From: Neorhizobium populisoli
GTDB taxonomy: Bacteria > Pseudomonadota > Alphaproteobacteria > Rhizobiales > Rhizobiaceae
Assembly (NCBI RefSeq): GCF_019430945.1
Contig: NZ_JAHYCB010000001.1
Coordinates: 124,001 to 188,000, forward strand
Reading direction: 5' to 3'
DNA: 64,000 bases
How positions within the stretch are numbered: the first letter of the stretch is position 1; the number at the start of each line of letters is the position of its first letter. Of this stretch, positions 30,280-37,515 are shown piece after piece. Both the position numbers and the translations under genes were made by a program. The notes under the pieces are model-generated. The model was not told the DNA's origin. It saw only the letters and a list, made by a program, of their open reading frames with translations, and did not search any database.

Positions 30280-30314
30280 GAAGCCCCGCAGTTTTTTACG
30301 GCGGGGCTTTCTCT
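30280..30314 (+). terminator. Terminator of fumC
   Basis: AAGCCCCGC and GCGGGGCTT pair across an 11-base loop, followed by TTCTCTT; 24 bases after the stop. Confidence 0.82.
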
Positions 30315-30549
30315 TGGAACAACATCAAAATCGATCAATCACGACAACCAATCACATTCATAAAGTACTAACCGAGATTGCGTCCGGTTGTCCGTAAGTC
30401 CATCATTTCTGATAGAAAAACATTATTTCAGCGATGCCAAATAAATTTAAGAATAGAGCGTTCCGCAGCTACCCCTTAATTCTTTTCCAACATTTTTCAC
30501 ATACTAATTCCGCTTATTGCATGCGGGTGGGAACAAGTGGGGATCGTCG

Positions 30550-31620
30550 ATGACGACGGCAACGGCGCCGAAAGCGCAATCCAACGATCTGATCAGTCAG
30601 ATTATTTACGCGGTGCGATCCATGGGTGTCGCGCCGATCCCGCGCAATTACCAGCTCTTCTATGAAGCCTATATCGGTTCCAACCCCGATCTGACGCGCG
30701 AACTGGCCGGTCTCGGCAGCCGCGCCACGCAGGAAGAACTGGACGAACTTGCGCACCGCTACCTCGGCACCGGCCAGGCGATGGTGATCGAGGATGCGCA
30801 TAGCAAGCTGCTCGTCGAACTCGATTCCCTTCTGAAGCTGTTGCGCCAGGAGCAGAGCTCGCTTGAAAGCTACAGCAAGCTGCTCGGCGAAACCGCGCAA
30901 CGCATCAGCTCGAAGAACAATTTCTCGACCGACCTCCTGACCAATGCCCTTTCGCTCCTCAGCGAAGCCACGGGCACGACCATGGCGCATGGCGAAAAGA
31001 CCGTCGGCGGCGTCGTGCAGCGCAGCCAGGAAATGGACCAGGTCCGCCGCGAACTCGACGAATACAAGCGGATCGCCAATACCGATTCGCTGACCCGGAT
31101 CGCCAACCGCCGCGCCTTCGACGAACGGCTGGCGACCACCTATGACAATTCCGCCATCCTGCCGGTCACGGCGCTGGTTCTGGCCGATATCGACAATTTC
31201 AAGAAGATCAACGACACCTACGGCCATCCTGTCGGCGACAAGATCCTCGCGACCGTTGCCTCCGTCATCCGCTCCAACGTCCGCAAGGATGTGTTCGTCG
31301 CCCGTTCCGGCGGCGAGGAATTCGCGATGATCGTCGAGGGCAACACGCCCGAAGAAGTGATGATCATCTGCGAACGGGTGCGCCGCGCGCTGGAGACCCG
31401 CACCTTCCGCAACTCGCGCTCCGGCGTCGATTACGGCACGGTCACCATCTCGCTGGGTTTCGCCATGGGCTCGCAGGCGACAGATCCGGGCGAATTGTAT
31501 GCCAGCGCCGACACCGCTCTCTATCACGCCAAGAATGCTGGGCGTAACCGCTCGATCCTGTTTGAGGACGGGATGAAGAAGGACTATATCGGCAAGGGCT
31601 GGCTGATCTACAAACGTTGA
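30550..31620 (+). CDS. GGDEF-domain diguanylate cyclase
   Basis: 356 residues from the ATG at 30550, giving a cytosolic protein with no membrane segment. Residues 1-175 are a helical N-terminal region (IIYAVRSMGVAPIPRNYQLFYE) of the kind common in alphaproteobacterial GGDEF proteins. The catalytic domain runs from about 178 (NTDSLTRIANRRAFDE) with active site GGEEF at 254-258, expected to be active. The inhibitory RxxD site five residues ahead is not present in its normal position (RKDVFVARS precedes). Makes cyclic di-GMP. The 290-base leader is AT-rich. Confidence 0.92.
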   Translation: MTTATAPKAQSNDLISQIIYAVRSMGVAPIPRNYQLFYEAYIGSNPDLTRELAGLGSRATQEELDELAHRYLGTGQAMVIEDAHSKLLVELDSLLKLLRQEQSSLESYSKLLGETAQRISSKNNFSTDLLTNALSLLSEATGTTMAHGEKTVGGVVQRSQEMDQVRRELDEYKRIANTDSLTRIANRRAFDERLATTYDNSAILPVTALVLADIDNFKKINDTYGHPVGDKILATVASVIRSNVRKDVFVARSGGEEFAMIVEGNTPEEVMIICERVRRALETRTFRNSRSGVDYGTVTISLGFAMGSQATDPGELYASADTALYHAKNAGRNRSILFEDGMKKDYIGKGWLIYKR

Positions 31621-31636
31621 TCGGCAGGCAAAGGCC

Positions 31637-31668
31637 AAAAAAACGGGCGCCAATGGCGCCCTTTTTTG
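31637..31668. terminator. Bidirectional terminator after the GGDEF gene
   Basis: GGGCGCC and GGCGCCC flank AAT, with A-run before and TTTTTT after, positioned between convergent genes. Confidence 0.88.
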
Positions 31669-31698
31669 TTTTCGTTTTTCCGGTTCTCGGAACGACCT

Positions 31699-32307
31699 TT
31701 ACCACATGGTCTTGGCGGCGCGTTCCGGCCATTCGCGGTCATAGGTCTCCTTGTCGAAATCCGCCTTGGCAGCCTTCAGCAGGGTGCCCGGCGTCGGCAA
31801 GGTTTTCGGATCGACGAAACGTTCCGGATTCCATAGCTCGGCGCGCATCACTGCGCGGGCGCATTGGAAATAGACTTCCTGAAGCGTGACAACCGTAACG
31901 CTGCGCGGATGCCGGCCATCCATCTCGAAACTGTTCAACAAATCCGGATCGACCGACACCACGGCGCGGCCATTGATGCGCATCGTCGTGTTGGAACCCG
32001 GCACCAGGAACATCAGTGCGACACGCGGATCTCGAACGATATTGAGCAGCGAGTCGATCCGGTTATTGCCGCGCCAGTCGGGCAGAAGCAGCGTCGCATC
32101 GTCCTGAATACGCACCGCGCCGCCGAGGTCACCACGCGGTGAGCAATCCAGCCCCTCAGGCCCGACGGTCGCCAGCGCCACGAAGGGCGAGGCCTCGATC
32201 ATCTGCCGGTATTCGGCGGTGAGGGTCTTCGTGACCTTCACCAGCGAGGCCTCCGATACGCCGTCGTAGATCGCCTTCAGCTCGTCGATGGATGTGATGA
32301 TGGTCAT
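31699..32307 (-). CDS. Pyridoxamine 5'-phosphate oxidase-family FMN-binding protein
   Basis: 202 residues. The split-barrel flavin fold is indicated by ASPFVALATVGPEGLDCSPRGD, DATLLLPDWRGNNRIDSLLNI and VALMFLVPGSNTTMRINGRA. This is the MSMEG_1061-like group of PPOX proteins, whose substrates are mostly unknown, rather than the PdxH enzyme of vitamin B6 synthesis. Monocistronic by appearance. Confidence 0.85.
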   Translation of the reverse strand: MTIITSIDELKAIYDGVSEASLVKVTKTLTAEYRQMIEASPFVALATVGPEGLDCSPRGDLGGAVRIQDDATLLLPDWRGNNRIDSLLNIVRDPRVALMFLVPGSNTTMRINGRAVVSVDPDLLNSFEMDGRHPRSVTVVTLQEVYFQCARAVMRAELWNPERFVDPKTLPTPGTLLKAAKADFDKETYDREWPERAAKTMW

Positions 32308-32374
32308 GCCCTGCCCTCGCCTTCGACCGGCCCCTATCCGGCTGCGATGACACTAGGATGACACCAGGAGTCGA

Positions 32375-33301
32375 TCAAGCCGCAGCATCTCCGTCGGACA
32401 GCCGACTGGACGGTTTCGACGCCTCCGCCAGGAATGCGGCGATCGTGTCGATGACACCGCCGTCGCTGACGATCCGGCGATGTCCGAGGCCGTTTGCCCA
32501 ATGAAGCCGGGCAGCCGCACTGCCGTCGAAACGGCGTGCGTGATTGGCGGCAACCTCCTTGTCGTCTTCCGCATGCACGACGAGCAGCGGGATATCGCGG
32601 CGGGTTGCCACGGCGACCGTATCGAAATCATCGAGCGGAGCGCCGGCGATCTTTTCCGTATGGCGGATCAGCAATTGCTTGACGCGCGACGACAGGCCGA
32701 CCATGGCTGCGAAATCGTCGAACAGCCAATGGATATGGCTCGGCGCGCCGATCACCACCGCCTTGTCCGGAGAGATCGAACCGGCGGCCTTGAACACGCC
32801 GCCGATGGCGAGCATCAGGCATGCGCCGCCGAAGGAATGGCCGACAACCGCATCGAAACGACCAAAACGCCGCTCCGCCTCGATGGCGGCCTCGACGGCC
32901 TGGCGCATGTTGAGGCTACGGCCGCTGGAAAGACCGTGTCCCGGCCAGTCCAGCACGACAATCTCAGCGCCGTTAGCTGCGAGACCGGTCGGCAGCGCCG
33001 CGATATAGGCCGCGTTGGAGCCCCAGCCGTGGACGACGAGACACCGTGGGCGCCCTGGCCTGCCGTCACCGTTGAAGCGATAGGCCATCACCGTCGAGGA
33101 GCCCGATACGAAGGGAATCTTCTGCGCTTCGGCCAGTTTGCGCCGGCCCTCCGCCTCCATAGCGGCTGCCTTCTCGCCCTTCGGACGTCTGGACGGCGTT
33201 CGGCAGAACAGCGTGAACGCCAGCTTTGCCGTGGTATGCGGGAACAGGCTTCCACTCAAGGAAAAGCCCAGACGGATGACCTTCAGCGCAAAGTTTGCCA
33301 T
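32375..33301 (-). CDS. Alpha/beta hydrolase
   Basis: 308 residues from the ATG at 33301. Oxyanion segment VVHGWGSNAAYI, nucleophile elbow GHSFGGACLML, acid in LLVVHAEDDKEV and histidine in GLGHRRIVSDG give a complete triad. The N-terminus has a weakly hydrophobic stretch but no clear signal. Divergent from a MarR regulator with only 47 bases between starts and a shared duplicated palindrome, so it is very likely the regulator's target. Substrate unknown. Confidence 0.88.
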   Translation of the reverse strand: MANFALKVIRLGFSLSGSLFPHTTAKLAFTLFCRTPSRRPKGEKAAAMEAEGRRKLAEAQKIPFVSGSSTVMAYRFNGDGRPGRPRCLVVHGWGSNAAYIAALPTGLAANGAEIVVLDWPGHGLSSGRSLNMRQAVEAAIEAERRFGRFDAVVGHSFGGACLMLAIGGVFKAAGSISPDKAVVIGAPSHIHWLFDDFAAMVGLSSRVKQLLIRHTEKIAGAPLDDFDTVAVATRRDIPLLVVHAEDDKEVAANHARRFDGSAAARLHWANGLGHRRIVSDGGVIDTIAAFLAEASKPSSRLSDGDAAA

Positions 33302-33320
33302 AGTGGGAAAATCCAATAAA

Positions 33321-33354
33321 GTTCAATCTTGAACAATAAAGTACAACAATGAAC
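33321..33354. promoter_or_regulatory. Duplicated MarR operator between hydrolase and marR-type gene
   Basis: GTTCAATCTTGAAC (33321-33334) is a perfect palindrome in its arms; a second, imperfect copy GTACAACAATGAAC (33341-33354) follows exactly 20 bases later, two helical turns. The second copy contains the ATG of the MarR gene at 33349. Confidence 0.75.
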
Positions 33355-33846
33355 AAAAATCAAGCCCTGCCCTCCGATGCCCGCAGCCTTCCCTGGGATC
33401 ACCCGCGTTTCCGCAGCTGGATCGCCGTGGCGCGTGCGTGTCAGTTGATGCAGACGGTGCTGACACGCGAACTTGCGACACTCGACATCAAGCCGCCGCA
33501 TCTCGACATCCTGATCAACCTCTTTCGTTTCGAGGGCATTTCGCAGCAGGAGCTGGCCCGCAAGCTTCTCGTCGGCCGCTCCAACATGAGCATGACGCTG
33601 CCGCAGATGGAAAAACGCGGGTTGATCGAACGCCGCGGCGACAAGAAGGACAAGCGCGTGCTGCGCCTCTATCTTACCGAAGAAGGCCGCAGGGTGACCC
33701 AATCTGCCATGGCGATCCAGACGTCGCTGATCGAGCGTACGCTTTCCGAAGAGCCGCTCGAACAGTGCATGGCGATGGCCGAATCGATGGAGCGCCTGAT
33801 CGTCCGGCTGCATGCCGATTTCGACGATGAGGCGGAGACGGCCTGA
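33349..33846 (+). CDS. MarR-family transcriptional regulator
   Basis: 165 residues with the winged-helix order of MarR proteins: QLMQTVLTRELATLDIKPPH, recognition helix region SQQELARKLLVGRSNMSMTLPQMEKRGLIER and wing RRGDKKDKRVLRLYLTEEGR. Its start codon lies inside the second copy of the palindrome shared with the divergent hydrolase, so autorepression is probable. Effector unknown. Confidence 0.92.
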   Translation: MNKNQALPSDARSLPWDHPRFRSWIAVARACQLMQTVLTRELATLDIKPPHLDILINLFRFEGISQQELARKLLVGRSNMSMTLPQMEKRGLIERRGDKKDKRVLRLYLTEEGRRVTQSAMAIQTSLIERTLSEEPLEQCMAMAESMERLIVRLHADFDDEAETA

Positions 33847-33861
33847 ACCGCGGATACAAGA

Positions 33862-35691
33862 TCAGGTTGGCTGGCCGCTGAGTTCTGCCGCGGCCTCTTC
33901 GGCCGCCTGCCTTTCGCGCTCGCGGCCTGTCTTGGCGGCTACAAGGTCGGCGGGGCTGGCATTGCCGCGGATGAGCGAACGTCCGGCATAAATGCCGCCG
34001 ACCAGTTCCATGGCGAAGCGTTCCTCATCGACGGAGCGGAACTCCTCGACCACGCGGGCCGCCAGTTCTGGCTCCTCGCCCAGCACATGCAGCACTTCCT
34101 CGCCGAAGGTCAGCGCCGATTCGTAGGTTTCGCGGATCTGGAAATCGACGCCGGCATGGATGAGGTCGATCGCGTGCCCGCGGTCATAGGCGCGCGCCAG
34201 GAGCGGCGTCAGCGGGAATTCGTGCCTGATGATCTCGGCCGCCTTGACCGCCATTTCCTTGTCGTCGATCATCAGCAGGATGGCCCTGGCGTGGGCTGCG
34301 CCTGCGGCATGCAGAATATCCGGCCGCGAGCCGTCGCCATAATAGACCTTGAAGCCGAAATCGCCGGCATCCTTGATGAATTCGACATCCATGTCGATGA
34401 TCGACAGCTTGTAGCCGCGGGCTAGCAGCGGCTGGCTGACGATCTGGCCGAAGCGCCCGAAGCCGATCATCAGCACCGAACCTTCCACATGTTCCGGGAG
34501 GGTCAAACCATCCGTGTCCGGCGCCTTGGCCGGTGCCATGCGGTCATGCAGGATGACCATCAGCGGCGTGAGCACCATGGAGATGATCACCGTCGCCGTC
34601 AGGATGGCATTGGCCTCGGCATCGATAATGCCTTCGGAAAGGGCTGCGGCGTACAGCACGAAAGCGAATTCGCCGCCCTGCGCCATCAGCGTCGCCCGTT
34701 CGAAGGCTTCGGCATGGCAGGTCTTGAGCGCCCGCGCGACGGCATAGATGGCCAGCGCTTTCACCACCATATAGGCGATGACGCCGGCGATCACGAGCTG
34801 CCAGTTGGCGGCGATGACGGAAAGATCGATCGCCATGCCGACGCCCATAAAGAACAGGCCGAGCAGGATGCCGCGAAACGGCTCGATATCCGCCTCCAAC
34901 TGGTGACGGAAGGCCGATTCCGACAGAAGCACGCCCGCGAGAAAGGCACCCATGGCCATGGAGAGGCCGCTGAGCTGCATCAGGAGCGCCGATCCCAGCA
35001 CGACGAGCAGTGCGGCCGCCGTCATCACCTCACGCGCGCCTGACGATGCCAGAAAGCGGAAGAGCGGATTGAGGAGATAACGCCCGGCCAGAACCAGGGC
35101 GGCAACCGCAGCGATCGCGATGCCGATCTGCATCCATCGCTCGGATGCGGTGGCCGTCGCCCCTGTGGTGGAGAGAAGCGTGACAAGCGCCAGCAGCGGC
35201 ACGATGGCGAGGTCTTCGAAGAGCAGGATCGCGACGATGCGCTGGCCCTTCAGCGAGGACATCGCATTGCGCTCCTGCAGCATCTGCATGACGATCGCCG
35301 TGGAGGTCAGGACAAAGCCCGTGCCTGCCACAAAGGACGGTGCCCAGGGAAAGCCGAAGGCGACGCCGACGCCGGTCAAGGCTGCAATGCAGGCCAGAAC
35401 CTGAAACGCGCCGAGCCCGAAAATATCCTGTCGCATGCCCCAGAGTCGCGAGGGCTGCATTTCAAGACCGATGATGAACAGGAACATCACCACGCCGAGT
35501 TCGGCGACATGCAGGATCGCCTGCGAGTCGGCAAAGAAGCCGAGGCCGAAGGGACCGATAACAAGGCCTGCCGCAAGATACCCCAGAACCGAACCGAGCC
35601 CTGCCCGCTTGAACAAGGGCGCCGCCACGACGCTTGCGCCCAAAAGCACGACAACCTGCACGAGATCGCTGGAATATCCTTCAGCCGCCAA
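33862..35691 (-). CDS. CPA2-family K+/H+ antiporter with RCK domain (KefB/KefC-like)
   Basis: 609 residues with a TTG start at 35691 behind AGAGGGG. Residues up to about 385 form the Na/H exchanger membrane domain (GSVLGYLAAGLVIGPFGLG, AGVLLSESAFRHQLEADIEPFRG). From about 405 follows a TrkA-N nucleotide-binding domain (MIGFGRFGQIVSQPLLARG, YYGDGSRPDIL). KefB/KefC proteins release potassium and are gated by glutathione adducts; whether glutathione gates this one is not shown. Ends with a short charged tail. Confidence 0.9.
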   Translation of the reverse strand: MAAEGYSSDLVQVVVLLGASVVAAPLFKRAGLGSVLGYLAAGLVIGPFGLGFFADSQAILHVAELGVVMFLFIIGLEMQPSRLWGMRQDIFGLGAFQVLACIAALTGVGVAFGFPWAPSFVAGTGFVLTSTAIVMQMLQERNAMSSLKGQRIVAILLFEDLAIVPLLALVTLLSTTGATATASERWMQIGIAIAAVAALVLAGRYLLNPLFRFLASSGAREVMTAAALLVVLGSALLMQLSGLSMAMGAFLAGVLLSESAFRHQLEADIEPFRGILLGLFFMGVGMAIDLSVIAANWQLVIAGVIAYMVVKALAIYAVARALKTCHAEAFERATLMAQGGEFAFVLYAAALSEGIIDAEANAILTATVIISMVLTPLMVILHDRMAPAKAPDTDGLTLPEHVEGSVLMIGFGRFGQIVSQPLLARGYKLSIIDMDVEFIKDAGDFGFKVYYGDGSRPDILHAAGAAHARAILLMIDDKEMAVKAAEIIRHEFPLTPLLARAYDRGHAIDLIHAGVDFQIRETYESALTFGEEVLHVLGEEPELAARVVEEFRSVDEERFAMELVGGIYAGRSLIRGNASPADLVAAKTGRERERQAAEEAAAELSGQPT

Positions 35692-35716
35692 TGCTCTACC
35701 CCTCTTCTATTGAACC

Positions 35717-36082
35717 CTAGCGCCTAGCATCACGGCTCAGGCCTTTGTCTGCAAGCTCTTGTTCGTATTCGGCAAACAGTTCAACTCCCCGTTCGCCGAG
35801 TTCACGAAGATATGTCCAGGTGAAGATGCCGCTGTCGTGCCCGTCGTCGAAGCCGATGCGTACCGCGTAGTTGCCGGTCGGTGTCACCGCCCGGATACCG
35901 ACGTCGCGTTTTCCCGGCACGGTGACCTTCTGGCCCGGCCCGTGCCCCTGCACTTCCGCAGAGGGCGAAAGCACCCGCATCATCTCGGCGGGAATTGGAA
36001 ACGCCTGCCCGTCGTTGAAGGTGATGTTCAGCGTCTGCCGGTCTTTCGAGACCCGCAATTCCGTCGGCCAGAGATCGCTCAT
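35717..36082 (-). CDS. DUF971 protein
   Basis: 121 residues from the ATG at 36082 behind GGGAG. WPTELRVSKDRQTLNITFNDG and the C-terminal GHDSGIFTWTYLRELGE are diagnostic of the DUF971 fold, related to the N-terminal domain of gamma-butyrobetaine hydroxylase and seen in iron-sulfur carrier proteins. Role unknown. It starts divergent from moaA, about 170 bases away. Confidence 0.85.
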   Translation of the reverse strand: MSDLWPTELRVSKDRQTLNITFNDGQAFPIPAEMMRVLSPSAEVQGHGPGQKVTVPGKRDVGIRAVTPTGNYAVRIGFDDGHDSGIFTWTYLRELGERGVELFAEYEQELADKGLSRDARR

Positions 36083-36254
36083 ATCAGGCACTCCCGATTG
36101 TCATTCATGCGGCAGATGGTTATGAGCTGAATTGCTCTGCCGCAAGCCGTTTTATGATTGCCGTGCCAGGCTTTGAAATGAGCCTTGGTATATTGTCATA
36201 CACTTGACGCAGCGCCTCGAAGCCCCCACGTTGTGGGCAAGGGAGAATTGCCAC

Positions 36255-37304
36255 GTGAACAGTTTCTTGGGACCGCTTCAGGGAGCCTCGCCATTGGTGT
36301 CGGATACGGCGCCGATGATTGACCCGTTTGGCCGGGCGGTGACCTATCTGCGCGTTTCCGTGACCGACCGTTGCGATTTCCGCTGCACCTATTGCATGGC
36401 GGAAAACATGACCTTCCTGCCGAAGAAAGACCTGCTGACGCTCGAAGAGCTCGATCGGCTCTGTTCCGCCTTCATCGCCAAGGGCGTGCGCAAGCTGCGC
36501 CTGACCGGCGGCGAGCCGCTGGTGCGCAAGAACATCATGTTCCTGATCCGCGAGCTCGGCCGCCATATCGGCAACGGCACGCTCGACGAGCTGACGCTGA
36601 CGACCAACGGTTCGCAGCTCGCCCGTTATGCCGACGAGCTCTACGATTGCGGCGTGCGCCGCATCAACGTCTCGCTCGATACGCTCGATCCCGCCAAGTT
36701 CAAGGCGATCACCCGCTGGGGTGATTTTTCCAAGGTGATGGAAGGCATCGATGCCGCGCAGAAGGCCGGGTTGAAGATCAAGCTCAACGCCGTGGCACTG
36801 AAGGATTTCAACGAGTTCGAAATCCCCGAGATGATCCGCTTCGCGCATGGCCGCGGCATGGACTTGACCGTCATAGAAACCATGCCAATGGGCGAGATCG
36901 ACGAAGACCGCACCGACCAGTACCTGCCGCTGTCCAAGCTGCGCGCCGACCTCGAACAGCAGTTCACGCTGGAAGACATCCCCTACAAGACCGGCGGCCC
37001 TGCCCGCTACGTCGAAGTCAAGGAAACCGGCGGCCGTCTTGGCTTCATCACGCCGATGACCCATAATTTCTGCGAAAGCTGCAACCGCGTGCGCCTCACC
37101 TGCACCGGCACGCTCTACATGTGCCTAGGCCAGAACGACGCCGCCGACCTGCGCACCCCACTGCGCGCCTCCGACAACAACGACTACCTCTCCGCCGCGA
37201 TCGACGAGGCCATCGGCCGCAAGCCGAAGGGCCACGACTTCATCATCGACCGTACGCACAACAGGCCGGCGGTGGCGCGGCACATGAGTGTGACGGGCGG
37301 TTGA
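36255..37304 (+). CDS. moaA: GTP 3',8-cyclase MoaA
   Basis: 349 residues from a GTG at 36255 behind GGGAG; a TTG at 36204 would add residues unlike the family. Radical SAM motif CDFRCTYC gives C40, C44 and C47. The second cluster is shown by [13 protein letters not shown] near the end with a further Cys downstream region. [10 protein letters not shown] and TTNGSQL are typical. Performs the first step of molybdenum cofactor synthesis from GTP. MobA and MobB are encoded 9 kb away in the window. Confidence 0.95.
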   Translation: MNSFLGPLQGASPLVSDTAPMIDPFGRAVTYLRVSVTDRCDFRCTYCMAENMTFLPKKDLLTLEELDRLCSAFIAKGVRKLRLTGGEPLVRKNIMFLIRELGRHIGNGTLDELTLTTNGSQLARYADELYDCGVRRINVSLDTLDPAKFKAITRWGDFSKVMEGIDAAQKAGLKIKLNAVALKDFNEFEIPEMIRFAHGRGMDLTVIETMPMGEIDEDRTDQYLPLSKLRADLEQQFTLEDIPYKTGGPARYVEVKETGGRLGFITPMTHNFCESCNRVRLTCTGTLYMCLGQNDAADLRTPLRASDNNDYLSAAIDEAIGRKPKGHDFIIDRTHNRPAVARHMSVTGG

Positions 37305-37433
37305 TATCAGCGCTCGGCAGGCGGGTAGCTGTAGCGAGAGGCGAGTTATCCAGCGCAGGAGCCCTGCCATTCATCATGCCACCCCGTGGTTCCATGACGC
37401 TTTGATGTCTCTTGTTTTTTAACATCTTATCGT

Positions 37434-37446
37434 TTGTCGCCGACAA
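37434..37446. promoter_or_regulatory. Short palindrome upstream of the RTX gene
   Basis: TTGTCG-C-CGACAA is a perfect 13-base palindrome about 70 bases before the chosen start, following an AT-rich stretch (37405-37430). A regulator site is possible but there is no second copy. Confidence 0.35.
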
Positions 37447-37515
37447 GTATTTAGCTATGGACAGTGACCGCCCTTCCATGTGACGTTGCCGCCACAGGTT
37501 GCAAGGGGACTCATT

